64,000 nt of DNA, from the NCBI RefSeq assembly GCF_001038485.1, contig NZ_LDUE01000065.1, forward strand, positions 61,216-125,215, in the 5' to 3' direction. Each line of letters starts with the position of its first letter. The stretch's first letter is position 1. The notes under the pieces were generated by a model. The model was not told where the DNA came from. It saw only the letters and a program-made list of their open reading frames with translations, and did no database searches. Positions 37,805 through 47,176 of the stretch are shown here, in pieces. The translations under genes and the position numbers were made by a program. This DNA is from Ornithinibacillus californiensis. GTDB lineage: Bacteria > Bacillota > Bacilli > Bacillales > Amphibacillaceae.

Positions 37805-37850
37805 GATGATTAATTCCTATTCTGTACTTGCCATAAATAACATTAGTTGA

Positions 37851-37898
37851 TAAATCGTAATCATTCCTATTTACAAACCGTAATCATTACGATATGAT
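37851..37898 (+). promoter_or_regulatory. Promoter with two Zur/Fur-family boxes for the ZnuA-like gene
   Basis: TTTACA (37870-37875), 17-base spacer, TATGAT (37893-37898). The palindrome CGTAATCATTACG (37879-37891) fills the spacer, and a second copy, TCGTAATCATTCC, lies 23 bases upstream. This is the 7-1-7 box type of Zur; given the gene, zinc repression is the best reading. Confidence 0.75.
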
Positions 37899-37941
37899 AT
37901 AAAAGTTAAATAGCAATGAAAAGAATAGGAGGCATTGAGAA

Positions 37942-38901
37942 ATGAAAACTTTTAAGGGAGTTGGAATAGCTTTAATACTTATAATCATTACAATTGGTTG
38001 TTCGCCATCCAATCGAGCAACCACAGAAGAAAGTTCGGATTTTACTATCTATACGACGATCTATCCAATTGAATATGCTATTGAAAGGATTGCCAAAGAC
38101 ACAGTGTCAGTTGAAACAGTTTACCCACCTGGGGTAGATGCTCATTCGTATGAACCTACATCAAAAGATATGATTACAATAGCAAAAGGTGATGCATTTA
38201 TTTATTTAGGTGCTGGATTAGAGGCAATTGCAGAAACTGCTGCAGATTCACTTTCCTCTCAAAGTGTTAAATTAATTGAGATTGGACAGCATGATGAATT
38301 ATTCATGGCGGACGTGGAGGAACATTCGGATGATTCTCATGAGAATGAAGAAGAATCTGATGAGGGTCATAATCATGGTACACAAGATCCACATATTTGG
38401 TTAGATCCACTCAGAATGATTGAACTATCAAAAATAATAAAGGATGAACTTATTACATTAAACCCGGATGAAGAAGCTACTTACAATGAAAATTTTGAAG
38501 CATTAGAAGCAGAGTTGATTACATTAGATGAGAGATTTACGGAAGTGTTAGAAGCAAAAGAAAATAAACATATTCTTGTAGCACATGCCGCTTTTGGATA
38601 TTGGGAAGAACGCTATGGTATAGAACAAATACCTATTAGTGGGTTATCATCAAGTAATGAACCGTCACAAAAAGAGTTAACCAAAATAATTGATCAGGCC
38701 GAAGAATTCAATTTAAATCATATTCTTTATGAACAAAACAGTACAAATCGTGTTTCAGAAATAATCCAAGAGAAAATTGGCGCAGAGGCTTTAACCATTC
38801 ACAACTTGTCTGTTTTAACTGAGGAAGATATTGAAAATAACGAGGATTATATTTCCCTAATGAATTACAATTTAGATATTCTTGATATAGCCACCAAATA
38901 A
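37942..38901 (+). CDS. Zinc-binding ABC transporter lipoprotein (ZnuA/AdcA-like)
   Basis: 319 residues, GGAGG site. Lipobox IGC at about residue 20. Cluster A-1 metal-binding protein: GVDAHSYEPT, an acidic/His loop (EEHSDDSHENEEESDEGHNHG, about 127-150) typical of zinc binders, DPHIWLDPL, and HAAFGYW. Metal ligands are likely the His of each motif. No permease or ATPase gene follows, so it must serve a transporter encoded elsewhere. It ends at a strong hairpin. Confidence 0.9.
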   Translation: MKTFKGVGIALILIIITIGCSPSNRATTEESSDFTIYTTIYPIEYAIERIAKDTVSVETVYPPGVDAHSYEPTSKDMITIAKGDAFIYLGAGLEAIAETAADSLSSQSVKLIEIGQHDELFMADVEEHSDDSHENEEESDEGHNHGTQDPHIWLDPLRMIELSKIIKDELITLNPDEEATYNENFEALEAELITLDERFTEVLEAKENKHILVAHAAFGYWEERYGIEQIPISGLSSSNEPSQKELTKIIDQAEEFNLNHILYEQNSTNRVSEIIQEKIGAEALTIHNLSVLTEEDIENNEDYISLMNYNLDILDIATK

Positions 38902-38909
38902 TATTAAAA

Positions 38910-38962
38910 GCAACTACCTATTGTATGTCAGGTATAGACATACAATAGGTAGTTGCTATTTT
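38910..38962 (+). terminator. Terminator after the ZnuA-like gene
   Basis: A 21-bp near-perfect stem (AGCAACTACCTATTGTATGT and complement) with a 7-base loop, then TATTTT. Between convergent transcription units. Confidence 0.85.
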
Positions 38963-39160
38963 CATAGTTTAACACTCTGATACATTTATAAAAATGGGAA
39001 GCATTGCTTTCATTAACCTTGCCCGTAGAGTGAAGAACCGCTTCAATAGTTATTATTTAATATTATCCCTACAGTTCTTTTTCACATTTTCCTTTTAAAA
39101 ATATAGCAAGTAAAATAGTGCTTTTGCTATAGTTACAGGATAGATTATGCTTATTTTGAA

Positions 39161-40249
39161 TTAAGGCATTATACTAATTCCATTGGGAATCTCTCCAACT
39201 TCAATAGTATTAATAACTTCATTTAACTCTGTGTCAATTACATTTACTGTATTGTCATACATATTTGTTACATATGCGAGTTTACTATCAGGGCTTGTAA
39301 CAACCCCGTGGGAACCATTACCTACTTCAATTGTTGAAACCACTTCTTTTGTTGTAATGTCGACTTTGGATACTGAATGAGAAGGAGCATCTTCTGTACC
39401 TTGATTCGCTACATATGCAAATTTGTCATTATGATCAATATAAACTTGTGCTGGCCCTTGCCCAACGGATACTTTTTCAACTGTATCTGTTTCCAAATCA
39501 ATAATGGAAAGTGCATTTTCCGTATTCAATGTAGCAACTAATGTTTTACCATCTGAAGTTATACCAACGGTTACAGGAGCTGCTCCTACTTTAATTCTCT
39601 TTTCTTCTTTCATAGTCTCTAAATTTATAACACTTACACTATCTTCACCCATGTTTGCAATATAAGCTAATCTACTATCTTTGGATATACGGAACCCATG
39701 TGGTCCTTTACCGGTATCAATTGTTTGCACCACAGAGTAATTTGAAGTATCAATGATGGAGACATTATTGTCTTCATTATTTGCAACAAGTACAAACTCT
39801 CCATTATTAGTGAATACAACATGTGCAGGATGATTACCAACTTCCACTTTACTTATTAACTCATCTGATTCCGTATTATAAAAGAGAACTGACCCTTTCA
39901 TAGACATCGTTCCATGATCCCCATGGTTCATTTGAGGAACTAGTGTTGCGGCAAGAACTTTACCATCTGGTGAAACTTGAACATTGTGTACGGAACCTTC
40001 TAGTTTGATGGATGATACAACTTGATCTGTTTCTGCATTTATTTTAGTAATACTACCACCTTCGTCAGCTGTAAATATAAAATTCCCTAATGTGTCATCC
40101 GCTGTTGCTTGTTCATTTGTATCGGAAACCTCTTTTTCTGTAGTAGTAGTCTCCTTTGAAACAGATTCGGTCGGTGTAGTTTCCCCACAGCCCGCTAGTA
40201 TTAATACAAAAGCTAATAAAGTTAATATGCTAATTGATATTTTTCGCAT
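39161..40249 (-). CDS. YncE-like YVTN beta-propeller lipoprotein
   Basis: 362 residues. Lipobox LILAGC (Cys21), a Thr/Glu linker, then a seven-bladed propeller with YVTN-type repeats (GNHPAHVVFTNNGEFVLVANNEDNNVSIID; LAYVTNMYDNTVNVID). A His/Met loop MNHGDHGTMSM in the second blade could bind copper. Exported and lipid-anchored. Upstream is an FNR-type palindrome centred at -41.5 from the predicted start of transcription. Its exact role is unknown; related propellers accompany denitrification and metal genes. Confidence 0.85.
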   Translation of the reverse strand: MRKISISILTLLAFVLILAGCGETTPTESVSKETTTTEKEVSDTNEQATADDTLGNFIFTADEGGSITKINAETDQVVSSIKLEGSVHNVQVSPDGKVLAATLVPQMNHGDHGTMSMKGSVLFYNTESDELISKVEVGNHPAHVVFTNNGEFVLVANNEDNNVSIIDTSNYSVVQTIDTGKGPHGFRISKDSRLAYIANMGEDSVSVINLETMKEEKRIKVGAAPVTVGITSDGKTLVATLNTENALSIIDLETDTVEKVSVGQGPAQVYIDHNDKFAYVANQGTEDAPSHSVSKVDITTKEVVSTIEVGNGSHGVVTSPDSKLAYVTNMYDNTVNVIDTELNEVINTIEVGEIPNGISIMP

Positions 40250-40282
40250 ATAAAATTTCCTCCTTTTTGTGAATCTATAGTC

Positions 40283-40325
40283 ATAATAAGGAGATTAGGT
40301 GACCCTAAATGTGATAAATATCACT
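40283..40325 (-). promoter_or_regulatory. FNR/CRP-type box and promoter upstream of the YncE-like gene
   Basis: TGTGATAAATATCACT (40310-40325) fits the Bacillus FNR box TGTGA-N6-TCACA with one mismatch. On the minus strand TATTAT (40288-40283) is a -10; a start 7 bases later would place the box centre at -41.5, the geometry of class II activation. The rest of the gap 40250-40592 contains the ydhK terminator and no gene. Confidence 0.65.
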
Positions 40326-40553
40326 CGTTTAAAAAAAGTGGTCAAAATGATTACAACTTATTGAAATTCATAGTTTCTGCAAATTTAGTGTTTATACTTT
40401 TATATTTTTAACGTTTTATTTATATTGTTATTTGTCGATATATAAAATATCCTCTCCGAATTATTTGATGGGAAAATTATGATTTACTAATTACTAATTG
40501 GGAATAGTTTATTAACCCTATGAAGTGTCTAATTTGGTGCTTTTAACTAAACA

Positions 40554-40581
40554 AAAAGAGCTGTTAGTTTAACAGCCCTTA
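40554..40581 (-). terminator. Terminator of ydhK
   Basis: AAGAGCTGTT, loop AGTT, AACAGCCCTT; five T follow on the minus strand. Confidence 0.75.
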
Positions 40582-40592
40582 GTGACATAAAT

Positions 40593-41195
40593 CTATTCAA
40601 CTGGTGATAATTCACTCTCTGTAACCCATTTGTGATTCGTTACCATCTCGCCACCTGTGGTAGGCATAAAATCAACCATATAAACTGTAGTTTCTACTGC
40701 GGAATCTATCACCGCAGTAGAACTTTCCATTCCCTGCATATGAGTTGCCTCGATAGTAACTTCGGTCCCTGGCTCCAATGGTTCTTGACCAGCATCCTGA
40801 ATTTCTTCATGAATGACCCATTTGTGATTTTCTACCCGCTCTCCACCGTTTGATGGAGTATAAGAGATAGAATAGACTGTTGTATTGTATGCACCAACAA
40901 TAGTTGCTTCGGCGCCTTTCATACCACTCATATGGTCTGATTCAATAATAGCATTACTCCCAACCTCATATGTAGGGTTTTCCGTTACTTGAAGATTTTC
41001 GGGTACTTCTCCAGAACCTGAGTGTTCCATATTAGCATGTGGATCTGTTTCTGTTTCGTTTTCTCCGGTTGTGCCAGAATCCATATCCATTTCCGCTCCT
41101 TCATCTTGATTTGTTTCGTTATTATTGTCTGCACATGCGGTTAATACGAATATGGAGGCTAGTGTGAAAATACCTATTAATATTTTGTTAATCAT
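40593..41195 (-). CDS. ydhK: YdhK-family (DUF1541) lipoprotein
   Basis: 200 residues. Lipobox LTAC (Cys21), an acidic Met/His-containing linker (EMDMDSGTTGEN...DPHANMEHSGSG), then two tandem DUF1541 repeats, each with (H)M(S/Q)GM(K/E) and NHKWV. DUF1541 proteins are copper-regulated in several bacilli and are thought to bind metal. A perfect TATGCA direct repeat with 11-bp period lies 52-68 bases upstream. A broken duplicate is at 37629. Confidence 0.88.
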   Translation of the reverse strand: MINKILIGIFTLASIFVLTACADNNNETNQDEGAEMDMDSGTTGENETETDPHANMEHSGSGEVPENLQVTENPTYEVGSNAIIESDHMSGMKGAEATIVGAYNTTVYSISYTPSNGGERVENHKWVIHEEIQDAGQEPLEPGTEVTIEATHMQGMESSTAVIDSAVETTVYMVDFMPTTGGEMVTNHKWVTESELSPVE

Positions 41196-41246
41196 ATGAT
41201 AGTTACTCCTTTCATTTCAAGGTTCTTTATTACGATTCCCTACAAA

Positions 41247-41263
41247 TATGCAAAATATATGCA
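41247..41263 (-). promoter_or_regulatory. OmpR-type direct repeat upstream of ydhK
   Basis: On the coding (minus) strand TGCATA, spacer TATTT, TGCATA: a perfect 6-bp direct repeat with 11-bp period. Member of the island-wide motif set. Confidence 0.6.
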
Positions 41264-41310
41264 GATAATATTACAACTACATTAAAATCATACCTTTCAA
41301 CATAAAATTA

Positions 41311-41338
41311 TTATCATGTTTTGCATATTTTCTTGATA
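41311..41338 (+). promoter_or_regulatory. OmpR-type direct repeat upstream of the SHOCT gene
   Basis: Three phased half-sites, TTATCA, TGCATA and TTGATA, at 41311, 41322 and 41333; the second spacer is TTTTC. Same strand as the gene. Confidence 0.55.
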
Positions 41339-41387
41339 ATTTAATTGTATACTTATTGTAGATACCTAATATAAGAAGGTGGAAATA

Positions 41388-41600
41388 ATGAATTTCATGC
41401 ATGGATCTAATTTGCCCATGTTAGTTATGATGACCTTTTGGATAGTCTTAATAATTATTGGTTTTTACCTCATATCAAATTACTTAAAAGGAGGAGAAAA
41501 AAGGGATTCAATTGATATTTTAAAGGAAAGATTAGCAAAAGGAGAAATAGATGAAGCTGAATATCAACGGTTGAAATCTGTTTTAGAAAATAAAATGTAG
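41388..41600 (+). CDS. SHOCT-domain small membrane protein
   Basis: 70 residues from the ATG at 41388, behind AAGGTGG. One membrane helix (about 10-32), then a SHOCT domain (DILKERLAKGEIDEAEYQRLKSVLENK). Such proteins are frequent next to copper-resistance genes in Firmicutes and probably mediate oligomerisation at the membrane. The next gene follows after about 96 bases. Confidence 0.82.
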   Translation: MNFMHGSNLPMLVMMTFWIVLIIIGFYLISNYLKGGEKRDSIDILKERLAKGEIDEAEYQRLKSVLENKM

Positions 41601-41696
41601 AAATCTGTATTTGTCTTTTAAATTTCCTTTATATAAAATATTAGTGATTAATGTAAGTCTAGTAAATGTAATATGAAAGTTGAGGACATTGATAAA

Positions 41697-42602
41697 GTGA
41701 TAAGAAAAGCAACGATTATACTAACCATAATAATAGGATTACTAATAGCCGGTTGTACTAATAGCGATAATAAGGAATTTGAAGCCTCCTTTAAAGGTAC
41801 TGTCGATCATGTACATGGTATGGGGTATGCCGGTGATGACAATGGATTATATTTTGCTACTCATACTGGTTTAAAAATATACCGCGATGGTACTTGGTTT
41901 GAAACTACGAAAAATAATAATGATTACATGGGATTTAATGCTGTTGATAAAGGTTTTTATACATCGGGACATCCGGGTAAAGATTCCGATTTACCTAATC
42001 CGATTGGAATACAAAGAAGTTTTGATGGTGGGAGAACACTAGAGAGCTTAAAGTTTGAAGGTGAAACAGATTTCCATGCAATGGCGGTTGGATATCAAAG
42101 TCATGATATTTTCCTAATGAATCCATCTAAAAACTCTGAGTTGGAAGTGGGACTTTATCTAAGCACAGATGATACAAAATCATGGGAGAGTGTAGAAGCT
42201 TCCGGTCTTGAAGGAGATATCCTTGCATTGGCGATTCATCCTACTGATTCTAACTATGTTGCAGCAGCGACTTCAACTGGTGTTTATATTTCAAAAGACG
42301 CTGGAACAAGTTTTGAGATAATAACAGATTCCGCCCAAGGTACAGCAGTATTTTTTAACGAAGAAAACTTATATTATGCAAGTTATGGCACTGTTCCATC
42401 ATTGGTCAAACATAATCTAACAAATGGGGAAGAAGAAAAAATTAATTTGCCAGATTTAACGGAGGATGGTCCTGTGTATATTGCTCAAAACCCTCAAAAT
42501 GCCCAAGAAATTGCCATTTATACAGTAAAGGGGCAAGCGTATCTATCAAATGATGGTGGAGAAACTTGGAATCAACTTTTAGAAAATGGCAAAGTAAAGT
42601 AA
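41697..42602 (+). CDS. F510_1955-type glycosylhydrolase-like (BNR/YCF48 repeat) lipoprotein
   Basis: 301 residues from the GTG at 41697, which sits 10 bases after GAGGA and gives a clean signal peptide with lipobox LIAGC; an ATG eight codons upstream lacks a ribosome site. The mature part is a beta-propeller of BNR-like repeats (GIQRSFDGGRTLESL; GLYLSTDDTKSWESV; GVYISKDAGTSFEII; AYLSNDGGETWNQL) beginning VDHVHGMGY. These belong to the F510_1955 family found beside copper genes. Function unknown. Followed 15 bases later by the DsbD/CcdA-like gene. Confidence 0.82.
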   Translation: MIRKATIILTIIIGLLIAGCTNSDNKEFEASFKGTVDHVHGMGYAGDDNGLYFATHTGLKIYRDGTWFETTKNNNDYMGFNAVDKGFYTSGHPGKDSDLPNPIGIQRSFDGGRTLESLKFEGETDFHAMAVGYQSHDIFLMNPSKNSELEVGLYLSTDDTKSWESVEASGLEGDILALAIHPTDSNYVAAATSTGVYISKDAGTSFEIITDSAQGTAVFFNEENLYYASYGTVPSLVKHNLTNGEEEKINLPDLTEDGPVYIAQNPQNAQEIAIYTVKGQAYLSNDGGETWNQLLENGKVK

Positions 42603-42617
42603 GAGAGTTGAAAAGAA

Positions 42618-43346
42618 ATGTTTGATCTATTTAATCAAATTAGTGGAATGTTAAGTGGACCGATTCATGGGCTTGCGTATGGTTTTGAGCATATTCCATT
42701 ATTATTTGCCTTTTTTCTAGGATTAGTAGGAGCTGTTGCACCATGCCAGCTAACGAGTAATGTAAGTGCTATTACTATTTATGGAAATAAATCTTTAATA
42801 GATAAGGTTCCTTGGTTGCATGTGTTTTTATTTATTCTGGGTAAGATTCTAGTTTTTTCTGCACTCGGAATTATAATTTGGTTACTTGGGAAGGAAGCAA
42901 ATAGTTCATTAACACAATTATTTCCTGTTGTTAGAAAAGCTATGGGGCCTTTACTTATCCTTATTGGATTATTTATGATTGGTTTATTTCGATTTAATAG
43001 GGGACTAGGGGTAATTAAACTACCAAAGGGGTTAAAAGATAGCTATTTGGGGAGTTTTTTAATGGGTGTAAGTTTTACCTTAGCATTTTGTCCAACAATG
43101 TTTATTCTGTTTATTTTAACACTAATGCCAGTTGTCCTGACTACATCATATGGAGTCATATTACCATCTATTTTTGCGATAGGTACATCATTACCTCTGA
43201 TACTAGTAATATTTCTGATTTGGTATTTTGGGGCAAGTGGTGTAATTCTCAAAAAAAGCAGGAAAATAGGTGCTGTAACTCAAAAGGTTGCTGGTGTAAT
43301 ACTACTGGTTATAGGTATTTTTGATACTTTAACCTATTGGGTATAA
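42618..43346 (+). CDS. CcdA/DsbD-like (TauE/SafE-type) thiol-redox membrane protein
   Basis: 242 residues, six membrane helices. Paired Cys-Pro motifs GAVAPCQLTSN (helix 1) and LAFCPTMFILF (helix 4) are those used by CcdA/DsbD to carry electrons from cytoplasmic thioredoxin to exported thiols. In an apparent operon with the F510_1955-type protein. Together with ResA and a true CcdA in the same island it points to an exocytoplasmic thiol system. Confidence 0.82.
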   Translation: MFDLFNQISGMLSGPIHGLAYGFEHIPLLFAFFLGLVGAVAPCQLTSNVSAITIYGNKSLIDKVPWLHVFLFILGKILVFSALGIIIWLLGKEANSSLTQLFPVVRKAMGPLLILIGLFMIGLFRFNRGLGVIKLPKGLKDSYLGSFLMGVSFTLAFCPTMFILFILTLMPVVLTTSYGVILPSIFAIGTSLPLILVIFLIWYFGASGVILKKSRKIGAVTQKVAGVILLVIGIFDTLTYWV

Positions 43347-43416
43347 ATATAGCAAGTAAAATAAATCGAGACAAATGTTTGTTGGGAATTTCTATTTTAC
43401 AATTGGTACTACAAAG

Positions 43417-43450
43417 AAAACCTACTGAAAAGTCTTCAGTAGGTTTTTCT
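43417..43450 (+). terminator. Terminator after the DsbD-like gene
   Basis: AAAACCTACTGAA, loop AAGTC, TTCAGTAGGTTTTTCT. Confidence 0.85.
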
Positions 43451-43570
43451 AGTTAGATTCATCCATAATATTACTTAATTTTATATTAATTATCTAAATA
43501 ATTCACCCTGGCTAACAAGTTTTATTACATGTAAGTAACAATAATTAAATAAATATTTCACACCGTCTTT

Positions 43571-43587
43571 TTCACATTTTCTGCACA
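43571..43587 (+). promoter_or_regulatory. OmpR-type direct repeat upstream of the carboxypeptidase gene
   Basis: TTCACA, spacer TTTTC, TGCACA; 11-bp period, same strand as the gene, 70 bases upstream. The 43347-43656 gap otherwise holds only the terminator above. Confidence 0.6.
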
Positions 43588-43656
43588 AATAAGTTATAAA
43601 ATTACAAAGAATACTTGGCCTAAAGAATTAAAATACTACAACAATCGGGTGATAAC

Positions 43657-44847
43657 ATGAAAAAGATGGGTTTTATTTTAACAAATTTAATTGTATTGAA
43701 CTTACTTTTACCAATAGTGACTTTTGGGCATTCTAATACATCTCCTCCAAGCCTAAACAGTGAAGCAGCAATTATAATTGAAGCAAAATCTGGTGCAGTT
43801 ATATATGAGGAAAATTCGAACGCAAAAATGTATCCTGCAAGTTTAACTAAAATTGCAACAGCTATTTATGCCATAGAAAATGGCAACCTAGATGAAGTTG
43901 TAACTGTTAGTGAAAACGCCAGAGGTACAGTTGGATCTAGTGTTTATTTGGAAGAGGGGGAAAAAATAACCTTATTACAGCTTGTACAGGGGTTATTAGT
44001 TAATTCGGGGAATGATGCAGGTGTAGCGATAGCAGAACATCTGAGTGGTAGTACTGAGCGATTTTCCCATGATATTAATGAATATTTAGAAAACAAGATT
44101 GGGGTTCAAAATACAAACTTTATAAATCCACATGGATTATTTAATACAGATCATTTAACAACTGCAGAAGATTTGGCTAAAATCACACAGTACGCCATTG
44201 AAAATGAAACATTTAAAGAAATTTTTGCGTTAAAAGAAGTAAATTGGGATGGCGAGACATGGGATACCACCCTTTATACGCATCACAAGCTAATGAGGGA
44301 AATACCATATGAGGGTATCACAGGGGGGAAGACAGGTTTTGTAGAAGAATCAGGTTATACATTAGCTACAACTGCCGAAAGAGATAATCTTAGCTTAATC
44401 ATCATTACCTTGAATAGTGAACACGAAATGGAGGCATATACAGACACAACAAATCTATTAAACTATGCATTTGAAAACTATAAAACTTCGAAAGTCTCCG
44501 CTGGGACTACATTTAAAGTTGAAAATAAAGAATATCAATTGTCAAAGGATTACTATTATACTCATTTGATTAATGAGCAGGTAAAATTTGAGACAAATAA
44601 TAGCGGTGTGTTAAATATTATTACTGAGGAAAATGAAATTTTGGCCTCGACACAGTTAAGCAGTACTCAAGTAGAAGAATTAGCAAATAATACAACTCAG
44701 GGAAAAAATGATATTGTTAAGGGGAACAATAAAGAAAGTAGTATATTTTTATTTAGTAAATATATGAATGAGTTGATTTATATTGTATTAATGTTATCTT
44801 TTGGGATATTGGGCCTAGTGTATTATCAAAATCGAAAAGTATTATAA
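43657..44847 (+). CDS. D-alanyl-D-alanine carboxypeptidase (S11, DacF-like)
   Basis: 396 residues: signal peptide 1-25, S11 penicillin-binding domain with SxxK in PASLTKIAT, SxN in VNSGND and KTG in GGKTGFV, a beta domain, and a C-terminal membrane helix (about 370-388). It trims the terminal D-Ala of peptidoglycan stem peptides on the outer face. Preceded by one of the island's direct repeats, so possibly part of the same response. Confidence 0.9.
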   Translation: MKKMGFILTNLIVLNLLLPIVTFGHSNTSPPSLNSEAAIIIEAKSGAVIYEENSNAKMYPASLTKIATAIYAIENGNLDEVVTVSENARGTVGSSVYLEEGEKITLLQLVQGLLVNSGNDAGVAIAEHLSGSTERFSHDINEYLENKIGVQNTNFINPHGLFNTDHLTTAEDLAKITQYAIENETFKEIFALKEVNWDGETWDTTLYTHHKLMREIPYEGITGGKTGFVEESGYTLATTAERDNLSLIIITLNSEHEMEAYTDTTNLLNYAFENYKTSKVSAGTTFKVENKEYQLSKDYYYTHLINEQVKFETNNSGVLNIITEENEILASTQLSSTQVEELANNTTQGKNDIVKGNNKESSIFLFSKYMNELIYIVLMLSFGILGLVYYQNRKVL

Positions 44848-45036
44848 TAATAACTCTCTCAAATAAAATGCATTTAAGTATACTGATAGATACAAATTTT
44901 TTTAAGTGAAAATGAAAAATCTACTGCCACAAAATTGGAATAATTATCATTTATTATGGGTTTATTTGGTGAAGAAACATCCAAATTACAACTCTTATTA
45001 CACTAGCCCGTCATTATACTGTAAAAGAGGTCTTTT

Positions 45037-46410
45037 ATGTTTAACAAACTATCGCTTAAAATTGGTATGTTGTTTTTTGTTTTTATACTAATCATCGAGA
45101 TTCTTGTTTATTTTATTCTCTATACAACTATCGCAAATGAACGAATAGAAGAGGTAATGGACAGTTTATTAGCAAGGGCAAACACCCATAGTGCTATTTT
45201 AGAGAATAACTTTAATAGTTCTACAATGGAACATGTAGCTATCATGGAGTCAGAATCTGAATATGCAGTAATTATTACAGACGAGGATGGTAATGTCTTA
45301 ATAAACTCAGATCCTATAGAAAAAGAAATGTTAGATATTATTGAACATACCGATTACGAAGAAATACCTAGTGGTGGAAAAGTTTTAGAGCAACGATGGA
45401 CGGAAAGACAATATATTGCTGCAGATAGTCCAATTAATATTAATGGAGACCACCATGGCCATGTAATTATGTTCGCCAATACTAATATAGTTAAAAACAT
45501 GGTTAATCATTTAAGTGATCAATTTGTCTGGATAGGAATAACTACAGTAATTCTTACAATTATTACGGTATTCTTCCTGTCTCGATTTATTACAATACCG
45601 TTAATGAAAATGAAACAAGCGACGGAGCAGCTAAGCAAGGGGAAAACTAAAGTATCGTTACATACAGACCGAAAAGATGAGTTAGGTGAACTAGCTAGTA
45701 CCATAATGAAGTTATCCAATGATTTAGAACGATTAAAAAAGGATAGAAACGAATTTTTAGCAAGTGTCTCTCATGAACTAAGAACCCCGCTAACTTATAT
45801 TAAAGGGTATGCAGACATCATTAATAAACAGGATATATCTATTCATGAAAGAAAGGAATATCTTGATATTATACGCGAAGAGACGAATCAATTGACAGTT
45901 TTAATAAGAAATTTGTTTGAATTAGCTAAAATGGACGAAAATAGATTCATTATAAATAGAAGAAAGGTAGAACTTAGAAAACTAATCCAAACTGTTGAAG
46001 AACTAATCAGACCTGGCTTAGAAGAAAGAAATATTAGGTTTTCAGTTATTTGTCCCGAAAATATAATTGCTAATATTGACCCGGAAAGAATACAGCAGGT
46101 CTTATTAAATATTCTAGATAACGCAATTAAACATACGAGTCCGGGGGAAACCATCTCAATTAGGGTTATACAAAATGAAATGGAAATAAAAATAACTATT
46201 GAGGATGAAGGGGAAGGGATTCCAAAGGAGGACCTACCTTATTTATTTGACCGTTTATATCGTGTTGAAAAGTCTCGCTCTAGAGAAAGTGGAGGTACAG
46301 GGTTAGGTTTGGCAATAGCAAAGGAAATTATAGAATCCCATGAAGGAAGAATTGAAATTCAAAGTAAGATTGGAAAAGGAACCAGTGTTAATATATTTCT
46401 TAAGAGGTGA
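45037..46410 (+). CDS. Sensor histidine kinase
   Basis: 457 residues. TM1 about 9-32; an extracytoplasmic sensor about 33-162 with an acidic stretch and a His cluster DHHGH (138-142); TM2 about 164-183; HAMP; HisKA with phospho-acceptor His246 in SVSHELRTPLTYIKGY; ATPase N box NILDNAIKHT, G1 DEGEGIP and G2 GGTGLGLAIAKE. Partner of the response regulator, with a 4-base-scale overlap. The His cluster and neighbours suggest a metal signal (inference). Confidence 0.92.
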   Translation: MFNKLSLKIGMLFFVFILIIEILVYFILYTTIANERIEEVMDSLLARANTHSAILENNFNSSTMEHVAIMESESEYAVIITDEDGNVLINSDPIEKEMLDIIEHTDYEEIPSGGKVLEQRWTERQYIAADSPININGDHHGHVIMFANTNIVKNMVNHLSDQFVWIGITTVILTIITVFFLSRFITIPLMKMKQATEQLSKGKTKVSLHTDRKDELGELASTIMKLSNDLERLKKDRNEFLASVSHELRTPLTYIKGYADIINKQDISIHERKEYLDIIREETNQLTVLIRNLFELAKMDENRFIINRRKVELRKLIQTVEELIRPGLEERNIRFSVICPENIIANIDPERIQQVLLNILDNAIKHTSPGETISIRVIQNEMEIKITIEDEGEGIPKEDLPYLFDRLYRVEKSRSRESGGTGLGLAIAKEIIESHEGRIEIQSKIGKGTSVNIFLKR

Positions 46411-46415
46411 TTGGG

Positions 46416-47090
46416 TTGGTGAAAGTATTATTAGTTGACGATGAAAAGCGAATGTTAGATTTGCTAGAATTATATTTAAGAGCACATAAGTATAAATCAA
46501 AAAAAGCTTTAAGTGCCAAAGAAGCATTATCGTACTTAGAAGAAGAGACTTTTGACATTGTATTAATTGATATTATGATGCCTGAGATGAATGGTTGGGA
46601 TTTATGCCGTACAATTAGAAAAAATTCCGACGTTCCAATTATTATGGTTACCGCCCGTGAACAGAAAGAGGATATCGTTAAAGGGCTGAAATTAGGTGCG
46701 GATGATTATATTACCAAACCATTTGATGAAGAGGAATTATTGGCCAGAATAGAAGCTTTATTACGTAGAAGTAGCACAGCAAACAAAATAGAGGTAAATG
46801 GATTATTATGGAATGAGGATGAGTTCGAGTTATCTTATAATAATAAACTGATTAAATTAACACCTAAAGAATTTACCATGTTGGGGTATTTGATGAAAAA
46901 ACCAAATCAAGTATACACAAGAGAGCAATTAATCGAGTTAATTTGGGGATATGAATCACAGACCGATGGAAGAACGGTTGATTCTCATGTCCGTAATATT
47001 CGCGATAAAATTCGCCAGGTGGGTTTTCCAATTGAAGATTATTTCCTAACTGTTTGGGGACTTGGATATAAGTGGGTTAATAAAATTTAG
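46416..47090 (+). CDS. OmpR/PhoB-family response regulator
   Basis: About 224 residues. Receiver domain with phospho-acceptor Asp52 in VLIDIMMPEMNGWD, KPF lysine, then an OmpR winged helix (LTPKEFTMLGYLMKKPNQVYTREQLIELIWGYES...TVDSHVRNIRDKI). TTG at 46416, GTG at 46419 or GTG at 46407 could start it; AGAGGTG favours the first two. Its DNA-binding type matches the 11-bp-phased direct repeats found upstream of many island genes. Confidence 0.92.
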   Translation: MVKVLLVDDEKRMLDLLELYLRAHKYKSKKALSAKEALSYLEEETFDIVLIDIMMPEMNGWDLCRTIRKNSDVPIIMVTAREQKEDIVKGLKLGADDYITKPFDEEELLARIEALLRRSSTANKIEVNGLLWNEDEFELSYNNKLIKLTPKEFTMLGYLMKKPNQVYTREQLIELIWGYESQTDGRTVDSHVRNIRDKIRQVGFPIEDYFLTVWGLGYKWVNKI

Positions 47091-47176
47091 TAATTGAAAT
47101 TAGTCACTGGAACAAAGTCTATGTTCATGATTTTATCACAAATCCACACAAAAGTAGTAACAAACAATCAATTTTA

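Noticed and set aside
40367..40383. TTCATA-GTTTC-TGCAAA as another response-regulator site for the YncE-like gene
   Set aside because: It matches the spacing but lies on the opposite strand and too far upstream; kept out of the motif set.
44906..45091. 61-codon plus-strand frame before the histidine kinase
   Set aside because: No ribosome site, overlaps the kinase start in another frame, composition not protein-like.
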